Shown in pieces: positions 1 to 8,099 of a stretch of DNA of 36,553 nt. This DNA is from Paludibacteraceae bacterium. GTDB lineage: Bacteria > Bacteroidota > Bacteroidia > Bacteroidales > Paludibacteraceae. Where the stretch lies: positions 1-36,553 of the forward strand of contig JAFZLC010000014.1 of the NCBI GenBank assembly GCA_017551675.1, in the 5' to 3' direction. Each line of letters starts with the position of its first letter. The first letter of the stretch is position 1. Position numbers and translations under genes: made by a program. The notes under the pieces are model-generated. The model was not told where the DNA came from. It saw nothing but the letters and a program-made list of their open reading frames with translations, and did not search any database.

Positions 1-1
1 T

Positions 2-1690
2 AATAACAACAATAACAACAACCAAACTCAAAATGAGTTGTTAACTGGTGTAACCACAGGTAGATACGTTGATATCAAAGTTCAAAACAGAACCGTATCA
101 ATCTACGCTCCTAATAACGCTCATGCGAATAGACCATTGATGATTTCATGCCACGGTATGAACCAAGACATCGAATATCAGAGAGGTAAAACGCAATGGG
201 AGAAAGTAGCAGATACAGCAGACTTCATCGTTGCCTACCCTTCTTCAGTTGGTACAACATGGGAAATTAACGGAACATCTGATACTGACTATTTGATTGC
301 TATCATCGAAGAGTTACACAAGACACATAAGATTGACTTGACAAGAGTCTATATGAGTGGATTCTCCATGGGTGGTATGTTGACCTACCATTGTATGAAT
401 ACCATACCAGACTACTTCGCTGCATTCGCCCCTATCTCAGGATATATGGGATCTACGGTTAATGCATCAACGCGTCCTGTGCCTCTAATCCACACGCACG
501 GAACAGGTGACGATGTCGTACCTTTCCCTCAAAAAGACAATTGGATTGGTGCAGAGGCATACACAAAGAAGTGGGCAGAGCATAACAATGCCAATGAAAA
601 GACCACATACAAAGTGGAAACTGCAAACGTCACCAAATATAGTGGCGGTGATTGTGATGCAGACGTTGTACTGGCAGCTGTACCTGGTAGAGGTCATGAG
701 CCAACCAACGAAAATTACCACACTTCTCGTGAGATTTGGAGATTCGTTAGTCAATACACAACAGCATGTGGTAAAGAGAAACCTGCTGTAGTAGTAGATG
801 TTAAGTTAGTCAAGAATTCAGAGCCAGGAGAGGCTGAGATCTCAATCTCTCTTGAGCAAGGCGACATTCAAACTGTTGACATCTATGTGGATGGCGAGAA
901 AGTGGCTAGTGGAGAAACTTCTTATCTATTACAAGACCTCAAAAAAGGTAGTTACACTATTACTGCCATTGGATACGACAGCAATAATAAGGAATACAAC
1001 AGCAACAAGAAAAAAATCACCATCTACGAAGCTCAAAAGCCTTTCAACGGAACTCCTGCAGCAATTCCAGGAAAGATTGAAGCTGAAGAGTTTGATTTCG
1101 GTGGCGAAGGCAATGCTTACCATGACAACGACGAGCAGAACCGTAATGGTAATACCCGTAATGAAGGTGTGGACATGAACAGTACAGCTGTCGGCTACAC
1201 TGAAAAAGGAGAATGGATTGAATATACAGTTGACGTACAAACAACAGGTATCTACGAGCTAGAGGCTGTAGTAGCTTCTGGTAACAGTGGATCTTCCTTC
1301 ACTCTTTATATGGATAATGAACCTATCATTCCATCCAAAGGCAATATTAACGTACCAAACACTGGTAGCTGGGAAGATTTCACAACAGTTAAATCTGATT
1401 TGGAAAAACTCACCAAAGGCACTCACGTCTTGAAGGTGGAGATCACTGGTGATTACCTTGACTTGGATTACATGAAATTCAATTTGATCAAAGCTGAAGA
1501 TACTGGTGTCGACTTAACAGTTGCTGATTCCAACATTATTCCTGATGGTGAATATTCTGTACTCGATGTTCTTGGTAGATACATTAAGACAGTCACAGTC
1601 AATGGTAATAAATGTGAACTAAATCCAGGTTTCTATATCTTAAAGAATGACAAAGGAGTTTACACGTTGCTGATAGGTAACAATAAATAA
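2..1690 (+). CDS. Secreted CE1/PHB-depolymerase-like esterase with CBM6 (5' end outside window)
   Basis: The frame is open to the left edge, so this is a partial gene. The first visible residues are an Asn-rich linker encoded by AAC/AAT repeats, followed at about residue 13 by an alpha/beta-hydrolase domain of the esterase PHB-depolymerase type (CE1, LpqC-like). Counting from base 2, the nucleophile motif GFSMG lies near residues 120-124, an acidic residue in GTGDD near 170, and the histidine in GRGH near 232, a full catalytic triad. Then come an Ig-like beta domain (about 275-350), a CBM6 domain (about 356-497, IEAEEFDFGGEG) and a C-terminal domain resembling a T9SS sorting signal (VLGRYIKT, PGFYILK). 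CE1 members remove acetyl or feruloyl groups from xylan; the exact substrate is inferred. The Asn linker suggests another domain upstream. Pairs with the CE6-like gene downstream, which has the same tail. Confidence 0.85.
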   Translation, partial: NNNNNNNQTQNELLTGVTTGRYVDIKVQNRTVSIYAPNNAHANRPLMISCHGMNQDIEYQRGKTQWEKVADTADFIVAYPSSVGTTWEINGTSDTDYLIAIIEELHKTHKIDLTRVYMSGFSMGGMLTYHCMNTIPDYFAAFAPISGYMGSTVNASTRPVPLIHTHGTGDDVVPFPQKDNWIGAEAYTKKWAEHNNANEKTTYKVETANVTKYSGGDCDADVVLAAVPGRGHEPTNENYHTSREIWRFVSQYTTACGKEKPAVVVDVKLVKNSEPGEAEISISLEQGDIQTVDIYVDGEKVASGETSYLLQDLKKGSYTITAIGYDSNNKEYNSNKKKITIYEAQKPFNGTPAAIPGKIEAEEFDFGGEGNAYHDNDEQNRNGNTRNEGVDMNSTAVGYTEKGEWIEYTVDVQTTGIYELEAVVASGNSGSSFTLYMDNEPIIPSKGNINVPNTGSWEDFTTVKSDLEKLTKGTHVLKVEITGDYLDLDYMKFNLIKAEDTGVDLTVADSNIIPDGEYSVLDVLGRYIKTVTVNGNKCELNPGFYILKNDKGVYTLLIGNNK

Positions 1691-1712
1691 TGTTTTAGTT
1701 ATAATAGATGAT

Positions 1713-1750
1713 CAAAGGGGTGCATTCAAAAGATGCATCCCTTTGTGTTT
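1713..1750 (+). terminator. Intrinsic terminator after the CE1-like gene
   Basis: A 13-bp stem (CAAAGGGGTGCAT against ATGCATCCCTTTG, one G-U pair) with a 7-nt loop at 1713-1745 is followed by a T-rich tail. It ends the CE1-like transcript, so the downstream esterase probably has its own promoter. Confidence 0.75.
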
Positions 1751-1830
1751 GTATATACTTTAAAGACTCTTTGCACAAAATTTTCCATCTAATGAATAAA
1801 AAATCGTATATGAGAAAAGAATAAATGTAT

Positions 1831-1838
1831 TATTTTTG
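1831..1838 (+). promoter_or_regulatory. Bacteroidota -7 box for the CE6-like gene
   Basis: TATTTTTG matches the Bacteroidota -7 consensus TAnnTTTG, 28 nt before the start codon at 1867. No TTTG is visible at the expected -33 position, so the call rests on one box. Confidence 0.5.
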
Positions 1839-1866
1839 CATAGGAAACCAATAAAAAAATCGAGTC

Positions 1867-3657
1867 ATGAAAAATACAAAACTCACAAACTTAATTGTAT
1901 GCTTAGCTTGTTTTCTAAGTGCAACTTTTACTGTAAAAGCTGACCCAGATCCTAATTTTCATATCTACATATGCTGGGGACAATCCAACATGGAAGGTAA
2001 TGCTGCTGTTCCTGAATCAGAAACAAAAAATGTAGATGAGAGATTTCAATTGCTATATTCTGCAAATGATTGTAGCAGAGGAGACCGCAAAAAAGGGCAA
2101 TGGTACACTGCCATTCCTCCTTTAGCTCGCTGTTTCCACAACCAAAACTTGGGATTCGGTCCCATCGACTACTTCGGTCGTACCATGGTTGAAAATCTAG
2201 ACCCAGCAATCAGGGTGGGTGTCATCGTAGTGGGTGTCGGTGGTGCTGATATTCAGTTATTTGAAAAAGACAAGTACAACGAATATCTTAGCACGGCTGC
2301 TGGCTGGTTGCAGAACTATGCCAAAGAATATGGAAGCAACCCTTATGGACGAATCATCGAAATGGCAAAAATCGCCCAAGAAGTGGGTGTAGTCAAAGGT
2401 ATTCTCGTTCATCAAGGAGAGACCAACTCAGGACAGTCTAACTGGCCTAACCGACTCAAAGGTGTTTATGAGAACATGCTGAATGACCTTGGTCTGAAAG
2501 CTTCAGAAGTACCTCTATTGGTAGGTGAAGTGCGTTATACAGGTCCTTGTAGCGGTCATAACAACGTTATCAGAAATGTACCGAATGTTATTCCTACCGC
2601 ACACGTCATATCTGCTAATGGTTGCGAGGCTGCCAACGACGAATATCACTTCTCCGTCAATGGATACAAGCTATTAGGAAAACGATATGCAGAGAAGATG
2701 CTGGAACTTCTAGGTGACAATCCTGTTCAACAGGTTGACCTCTCTGTTTCTGCTGCTGTCACAGTGGAATCAGAACCAGGAAAAGTTGAAATCTCTCTAA
2801 ACAAAGAAAACGACAACATAACCAGAGTGGACATCTACGCTGATGGCAATAAGATAGCTAGCAACCAAATGACTTACGAATGGGAAGATGTTGCACAAGG
2901 TGACCATACCATTTGGGCTGTCGGCTACGACAACCAAAACAAAGAGTACACAACATCGAAGATTAAGATTACCATCATGAAACCACAAACCCCTTTCAAT
3001 GGTTCTCCCGCTAAAATTCCAGGAACAATAGAAGCGGAAGAATTTGACTACGGAGGTGAAGGAAATGCTTACCACGATAACGACGAACAAAACCACAACG
3101 GTGGCGACCGTAACGAAGGCGTGGATATGAACAATACCGCTATCGGATACCTCCAAACAGGTGAATGGCTCGAATATACAGTAGAGGTAGAAAAAGATGG
3201 CGAATACGAAGTGGAATGTCGGGTGGCTTCCAAGGAAACATCGGGTTCCTTCACGCTCTACATGGACAATACCTTCATCATCCCTGGCGACGATGGTACC
3301 CCAGGTGGATTCGTCAAAGTGCCTAACACGGGTGGTTACGAATCATTTGAAACGGTGACTGTCAAGTTGAATAAATTAACCAAGGGCAAACATGTGTTAA
3401 AGTTAGAAATCACGGGCGATTGGTTTGATTTAGACAATCTGAAATTCAACCTGATTCAAGAAGATACGAATGTTGACCTAACATTATCTGATCTAAATGG
3501 AATCCCAGCAGGTGATTACTACGTATTCGACGTACTTGGCAGATACATTAAAACAATCACTATCAATCATAATAATAGTGACCAATTAGGTGCTGGATTC
3601 TATATTCTGAAAAATAAAGAAGGAAAAACGTATACCCTGCTAAATAGCAACAAATAA
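1867..3657 (+). CDS. Secreted CE6-like acetyl esterase (SASA domain) with Ig-like, CBM6 and sorting tail
   Basis: A signal peptide (about residues 1-25) precedes a sialate-O-acetylesterase/CE6 domain (SASA, DUF303 family). GQSNMEG (38-44) holds the putative nucleophile Ser40, HQGE (182-185) forms the second conserved block, and DEYH (258-261) provides the Asp and His. An Ig-like domain (about 286-375), a CBM6 domain (about 380-530) and a T9SS-like C-terminal domain (about 535-596; VLGRYIKT, GFYILK) follow. CE6 enzymes deacetylate xylan and related polysaccharides; the secretion signal, CBM6 and CE1-like neighbour support hemicellulose de-esterification outside the cell. The Ig-CBM6-CTD part is closely similar to that of the upstream gene, so the two arose by module sharing or duplication. 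A terminator and a separate promoter between them suggest independent transcripts. The substrate (xylan or another acetylated glycan) is not settled by sequence alone. Confidence 0.88.
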   Translation: MKNTKLTNLIVCLACFLSATFTVKADPDPNFHIYICWGQSNMEGNAAVPESETKNVDERFQLLYSANDCSRGDRKKGQWYTAIPPLARCFHNQNLGFGPIDYFGRTMVENLDPAIRVGVIVVGVGGADIQLFEKDKYNEYLSTAAGWLQNYAKEYGSNPYGRIIEMAKIAQEVGVVKGILVHQGETNSGQSNWPNRLKGVYENMLNDLGLKASEVPLLVGEVRYTGPCSGHNNVIRNVPNVIPTAHVISANGCEAANDEYHFSVNGYKLLGKRYAEKMLELLGDNPVQQVDLSVSAAVTVESEPGKVEISLNKENDNITRVDIYADGNKIASNQMTYEWEDVAQGDHTIWAVGYDNQNKEYTTSKIKITIMKPQTPFNGSPAKIPGTIEAEEFDYGGEGNAYHDNDEQNHNGGDRNEGVDMNNTAIGYLQTGEWLEYTVEVEKDGEYEVECRVASKETSGSFTLYMDNTFIIPGDDGTPGGFVKVPNTGGYESFETVTVKLNKLTKGKHVLKLEITGDWFDLDNLKFNLIQEDTNVDLTLSDLNGIPAGDYYVFDVLGRYIKTITINHNNSDQLGAGFYILKNKEGKTYTLLNSNK

Positions 3658-3677
3658 ATAATAATTGATGTTTTTCT

Positions 3678-3717
3678 AAGGGGGTGCTTCATTTTTGAAA
3701 CACCCTCTTGCTTTTTT
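3678..3717 (+). terminator. Intrinsic terminator after the CE6-like gene
   Basis: An imperfect 14-bp stem (AAGGGGGTGCTTCA with TGAAACACCCTCTT) and a TTTT loop at 3678-3709 is followed by GC and a six-T run. Confidence 0.75.
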
Positions 3718-3750
3718 ACGACACTATCCTATTCAAGGGATATCATGAGA

Positions 3751-4314
3751 TTATTTCAGTTGTTCTCCATCATGAAAGGCTTGTCCGACTTTCTTTCCCA
3801 ATTGAATATATTCGTGATGAATTGGATTGTAACAGATAATGCCCATCTTCTCAATGTCTGGTAATCCGTCGGTTGATAGGAAATTCTCCTGACAAACGAT
3901 ATTGACTATTTCACCAATAAGCATATACCCCGATTGATCTCGGTTGAGCGTCTCCTTGACTTTACATTCCAAGGTCAAAGGGAAATTAGTGAAGATTGGT
4001 GCGTTCACATGCTCGGATTTCACCACGTTCCAACCTGTCTTTGCTATTTTGTTGGGTTCCTTCTTTGCACTGACGATTCCCACGTAATCGGAAGCTACAA
4101 GCGTATCAACAGTGGCAAATGCAAGTGTGAAGGCACCTTGCAAATCAAGGTTTTCCGTTGTGGCATGAGCACCAAGGGAAATCATCACTTCGTTGGTGTC
4201 CCATGTGCCACCCCATGCCGCATTCATAGCATTGGGTTTGCCTTCTTTATCATACGTGCCAAGAATCAGCACGGGTTGTGGAAGAGTCCACGGTTTAGGA
4301 GAAAAACTTTTCAT
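3751..4314 (-). CDS. Flavin reductase family protein (FMN-binding split barrel), cytoplasmic
   Basis: A 187-residue single-domain protein of the flavin-reductase-like split-barrel family. The N-terminus (KPWTLPQPVLILGTYD) leads into the barrel strand GKPNAMNAAWGGTWD, followed by VMISLGAHATTENL and FTLAFAT, as in small FMN-binding flavoproteins. There is no signal peptide or membrane segment. Family members bind FMN and reduce flavins or other small acceptors with NAD(P)H; the acceptor here is unknown. It is transcribed divergently from the uracil-DNA-glycosylase-family gene, with 136 nt between the starts. A second, membrane-anchored member of the family lies at 7237-7908 on the same strand. 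Confidence 0.85.
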   Translation of the reverse strand: MKSFSPKPWTLPQPVLILGTYDKEGKPNAMNAAWGGTWDTNEVMISLGAHATTENLDLQGAFTLAFATVDTLVASDYVGIVSAKKEPNKIAKTGWNVVKSEHVNAPIFTNFPLTLECKVKETLNRDQSGYMLIGEIVNIVCQENFLSTDGLPDIEKMGIICYNPIHHEYIQLGKKVGQAFHDGEQLK

Positions 4315-4450
4315 ATCTATAAAAATTATAATATATTAGCAAATATTGCGTCTCTACAAAGGAAACGAAATAATTTCAAAAATCCACGAAATGAATTTAT
4401 AAAACCCACCAAAATTCATTAAATTTCAAACAAAAGAGATAACAATAAAG

Positions 4451-5077
4451 ATGGAAAAGATAGAATCAGCTTATTTGAACAGAGAGAATATAGAAAGATC
4501 AACAGAAGAGGCGGAGTATCATCCGCTTAAGCCATTTCTTCCGGCAACAACGAAAGTTTTGTTCTTAGGTAGTTTCCCTCCTCAACGTAAACGATGGTGC
4601 ATGAATTTCTATTATCCAAATTTCATCAATGATCACTGGCGAATCATGGGTTCTATATTTTTCAATGACAAGAACCATTTTGTTGATAGCAAGGAGAAAA
4701 AGTTTCGGTTGGAACCCATTGTGGAATTTTTACAGCAAAAAGGCATTGGATATTTTGATACGGCCACATCGATAAAACGGTTGGCGGATAATGCATCCGA
4801 CAAGTTCCTTGAGGTGTTGGAATATACCGATATCGATTCATTGTTAAGAACGATTCCCCAATGTAAGGTTATTGTCACCACAGGAGAAAAAGCCACGCAA
4901 AACGTGATGAATCAGTATTCTTTGTTATCTTTGCCTTCGGTGGGTGGTTTTGTCCCTTTAAATGATGATGTGGTATTATACCGATTGCCTTCATCCTCGC
5001 GAGCCTATCCATTGAGTTTAGATAAAAAGGTAGAGGCATATCGCAAGTTGTTTGAATTTGCGGGGATTGTGGAATGA
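4451..5077 (+). CDS. Uracil-DNA glycosylase family protein
   Basis: A 208-residue protein of the UDG superfamily type found in Bacteroidota. The block VLFLGSFPPQ (about residues 36-45) corresponds to the N-terminal catalytic-loop motif of the superfamily, and LPSSSRA (about 179-185) to the C-terminal DNA-intercalation motif usually written HPS/LPSPS. Between them is VIVTTGEKA, the conserved strand before the third motif. Members excise uracil, hypoxanthine or mismatched bases; which lesion this one removes cannot be told from sequence. The start at 4451 sits in an A-rich leader typical of the phylum. The gene is convergent with the DUF6055 gene, with a 30-nt gap and no clear terminator. Confidence 0.75.
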   Translation: MEKIESAYLNRENIERSTEEAEYHPLKPFLPATTKVLFLGSFPPQRKRWCMNFYYPNFINDHWRIMGSIFFNDKNHFVDSKEKKFRLEPIVEFLQQKGIGYFDTATSIKRLADNASDKFLEVLEYTDIDSLLRTIPQCKVIVTTGEKATQNVMNQYSLLSLPSVGGFVPLNDDVVLYRLPSSSRAYPLSLDKKVEAYRKLFEFAGIVE

Positions 5078-5107
5078 TGGTGAATAAACCTTAACAAGAA
5101 CCAACCA

Positions 5108-7213
5108 TTACCGTCCCTCAAAGATTTCTTTCCTCACACTACCATCACTCATCTTCACAAGGTTAACACCTTGTTGCATGGAAGGAAGTCTCACACCTGT
5201 AATCGAATAGAATGCAACGGGATAAACATCTTCGGAGGATGGTATCATCACGCTACTAACTTCCTCTTTTAGCTCGTATCCTGTGCGTTCGGATGTGATA
5301 TGAATATGGAACACAAAGGTGGCTACCGCTGTTTTACCTCCCTTTTGATATTTGATGGCTTGACGAATCGTATAGTTGGAACCATTCGGCACCTTGCCTG
5401 GATATTGTCCAAGTGAGAATGTGAGACTGCTGGCATCGAATTCGCTGAAGACATAGCCAGAGGCATAATCGCAACGATTGCCGGAAGCGGAAAACCAATG
5501 TCCGTAGCCATTTGCCGAAGAGGCGGAGTTGTTAATCACTCCGTTGGCATCGACTGCATAGAACATGGCTTGCCCATCAGCTGGTCCCGAACTGGTCCAT
5601 TGTGTGAGAAGTGAGCCCACTGCCGAGGCTTGCATCTGGAAGGCTGTTCCAAGGCTGGAGGCGGCCGATCCTTCCACCTTCAGAGTTATGCCTTGATACA
5701 CGCTTGACGAGGCAGGGAAATAGACGTCGTAGGTAAGCTCCACGTCCTTGATATCCTCCATATCGGAGATGTTGGCCGCACCCCAGATGTTGGTGCCTTT
5801 GAATTCAATGGTATAGGGCCATTGATCATCGTTCGTGATGTTCTCGTCCCACTTATGCTGGATGTATGTGGAAGGTGACGGTAAAACGACTAGGAACAGT
5901 TTCTTCACACCTTCGGGCACCACGCAACTTGCCACCCCCTTCACCTCCGCATTGGCATCGGAACTGGTGCAATAGACCTCCTCATCATAAAAATATCTCC
6001 TTGATCCATCATTCATAAGTGCCACATAGCCCAGGTGAAAACCTCGGGAGGTGTATTGGTTGAACGTATTATATGTTGATACATTAGCCGTCACAAAACG
6101 TTCTCCGTTAAAATACTGTTTAGCATCTCCCTTAGGAAGATATGCACCCTTCGCAAGTGATGTGAAATCGACGGAGATCTCAGTACCAGCCTTCGGTACA
6201 TTGAGCTGGATAATATTGAAACCAGTGCTTTGAGGACAACTACTGTACGTCACCTGATATTTAGTCGCACCAAGCGCAATGTAATCATATCGGAGTGTAC
6301 CGATGTAATCATCTGCTTCATCCCGCACGTTATCTATGTCCATCGTAGCCATCTTCATGGCATAAAGGAAATACTCCATATACAGGTCAGAGGCATCCAT
6401 GTTCATCATCTTCATAAAGCTCTCGTTCGGATCTGCCCCATAGCCAGGGTTGAAGCGCCACAGTTCACCGATGACATCGATACCATATTTCTCGGTGAGG
6501 TAGTAGTGCCACCAATAAGACTGGTACCTGTGCCACTCGTGCGTCATCGCATAATTGTGGGTATTCATAAATAGATTCCAGCTCTGCTCCCACTTTAGTG
6601 CGGGATACGACTGGTTGGCCTGCCATTGGGCGGTCTGCTCCCAGAATGTAGAACCACTGCCAATGGCGGTACGGAAGCCTGAATAGCCTTTCAGGTCGGA
6701 ATATACCTGATATTGGAAAGAGTGGCCAACCTCATGAGCAACGGAATGTCCTACAGGCTTGCTGGTATTTGGACTGAGCCACAGTGCCCCGATGACATCA
6801 TCATATCCGCCACCATAGCACACCCATTCGGTAGTATGGTTCAGAAGCACCATCATCTTATATTTCGACACATTGGAGTTGTTCTCATCACAGAAAGCAA
6901 GCATACCAACGTTCATTGCATAAAAGCCTTCGCATTTTTTTAGTAAGTCGTCGATATCCACTCGGTAGGTTGATGAGGCATTCGAAGGATTCGTATTGCC
7001 ATAATATTTATCCCAGTAGACAATGAAGTTATCACTTTCTTTAGAACGTGATTTAGACCATGTATATTGATTGTTGGGGTCGTTTTCACTATAGATTAAC
7101 GTGTCGGTTCGATTCTTCCACTCCCGAGGAATATAAAGGCTCTTTTGTGCAAAGAGAGAGATCGGGAAAAGGAAGGATATCCAAACGAGCAGTGTTAATG
7201 TGAGTGATTTCAT
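5108..7213 (-). CDS. Secreted DUF6055/DUF4859 putative zinc metalloprotease
   Basis: A 701-residue exported protein with a signal peptide at 1-22. The N-terminal part matches the DUF6055 type: HEVGH (160-164) followed by FWEQTAQW, where Glu192 could be the third zinc ligand as in gluzincins. A beta-rich middle region is followed by a DUF4859-like domain (about 490-650; a stretch with GYVFSEFDASSLTFSLGQYPG). The last 45 residues (YPVAFYSITGVRLPSMQQG) look like a shortened sorting tail. The protein is probably displayed or released outside the cell and may act on glycoproteins or host or plant proteins, but no substrate is known. The membrane-anchored flavin-reductase-like gene lies 23 nt upstream on the same strand, so the two may be co-transcribed; their products show no obvious functional link. 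Confidence 0.72.
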   Translation of the reverse strand: MKSLTLTLLVWISFLFPISLFAQKSLYIPREWKNRTDTLIYSENDPNNQYTWSKSRSKESDNFIVYWDKYYGNTNPSNASSTYRVDIDDLLKKCEGFYAMNVGMLAFCDENNSNVSKYKMMVLLNHTTEWVCYGGGYDDVIGALWLSPNTSKPVGHSVAHEVGHSFQYQVYSDLKGYSGFRTAIGSGSTFWEQTAQWQANQSYPALKWEQSWNLFMNTHNYAMTHEWHRYQSYWWHYYLTEKYGIDVIGELWRFNPGYGADPNESFMKMMNMDASDLYMEYFLYAMKMATMDIDNVRDEADDYIGTLRYDYIALGATKYQVTYSSCPQSTGFNIIQLNVPKAGTEISVDFTSLAKGAYLPKGDAKQYFNGERFVTANVSTYNTFNQYTSRGFHLGYVALMNDGSRRYFYDEEVYCTSSDANAEVKGVASCVVPEGVKKLFLVVLPSPSTYIQHKWDENITNDDQWPYTIEFKGTNIWGAANISDMEDIKDVELTYDVYFPASSSVYQGITLKVEGSAASSLGTAFQMQASAVGSLLTQWTSSGPADGQAMFYAVDANGVINNSASSANGYGHWFSASGNRCDYASGYVFSEFDASSLTFSLGQYPGKVPNGSNYTIRQAIKYQKGGKTAVATFVFHIHITSERTGYELKEEVSSVMIPSSEDVYPVAFYSITGVRLPSMQQGVNLVKMSDGSVRKEIFEGR

Positions 7214-7236
7214 ACAAAGAGACTATTAGCGACCTT

Positions 7237-7908
7237 CTATTTTCTCATAGCATTCACAACATCTCCAATGTAGAAATAATGAATACCCGCAGAGGAATTA
7301 GCATAAAATTCCTTCGGGGCATCCTGACAGAACTTAGTAGAGTCAAACTGATGTCCATCATACATTTTTCTACATTCAAGCACGAGATCTGCCTCTGCAT
7401 AATACGGAGTACCATTCTCTGTATAAAGTGTATGTAAGCCTAATTCCTTTGCTTTATCACCATCTCTACCACTATGTGTGCCCATATAATCCAAAATCTT
7501 CGTATCGGCAAAATGCATGATCGTAAAATAGCCATACTTATCCATAAATTCCTTTGTATAACGACGTTCTGCCACATAAACAGTCACTACAGGTCTTTGC
7601 ATTCCCCATAATGTACCGATACCACCCCACCCGATGGTCATCGCATTACTGCTGGCTGTGTCACCCGCACAGAGCAACAATCCATGTCCGCCATCACCCG
7701 TAAAGAATGAAAAATTCATCAACGAATCAGGTTCACTCATCACATCAAATTTCTTAAAGGTATCAGAAGCCACAGGAGAAACCTGAGAAGATGCAACTGC
7801 AGTTGAATCATCCATCATTTGTTGTGGAGGATTATTTTCAGCACGACGAATACATACATAAGCCAATACAGCAGCCAATAAAATGTTTAAAACATACGAA
7901 GCTTTCAT
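7237..7908 (-). CDS. Membrane-anchored flavin-reductase-like protein
   Basis: A 223-residue protein. Residues 4-20 form a hydrophobic N-terminal segment (signal anchor), followed by a polar Ser/Pro/Gln-rich linker (about 25-50) and then a flavin-reductase-like split barrel: SSNAMTIGWGGIGTLWG, a core strand in which AMTIGWGG parallels AMNAAWGG of the protein at 3751-4314, and the family-typical RRYTKEFM and YFTIMHF. No lipobox cysteine is seen. The anchor would place the flavin domain in the periplasm if the usual topology holds, which is unusual because most relatives are cytosolic. It may be co-transcribed with the DUF6055 gene 23 nt downstream. Membership of the fold is fairly clear; function and electron donor are not. 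Confidence 0.72.
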   Translation of the reverse strand: MKASYVLNILLAAVLAYVCIRRAENNPPQQMMDDSTAVASSQVSPVASDTFKKFDVMSEPDSLMNFSFFTGDGGHGLLLCAGDTASSNAMTIGWGGIGTLWGMQRPVVTVYVAERRYTKEFMDKYGYFTIMHFADTKILDYMGTHSGRDGDKAKELGLHTLYTENGTPYYAEADLVLECRKMYDGHQFDSTKFCQDAPKEFYANSSAGIHYFYIGDVVNAMRK

Positions 7909-8099
7909 ACACTTACTTTTAAATTATGTGGTCGAATTACGTTCAAAGGAAATCTCACATCTTATTATTCATCAACACTTTAGCAAAGAATATTCCATCA
8001 AGCTATAATCCTATAGATATGTAGAATCCCTCACAAAATTCAATAAAATTCTTGGAAATCACAAGTAAATCAAAGAAAAACACCTAAATAAATGACAAC

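Noticed and set aside
3934-4422. 162-codon plus-strand ORF opposite the flavin reductase gene
   Set aside because: It overlaps a clear minus-strand family member over most of its length and shows no recognisable domain.
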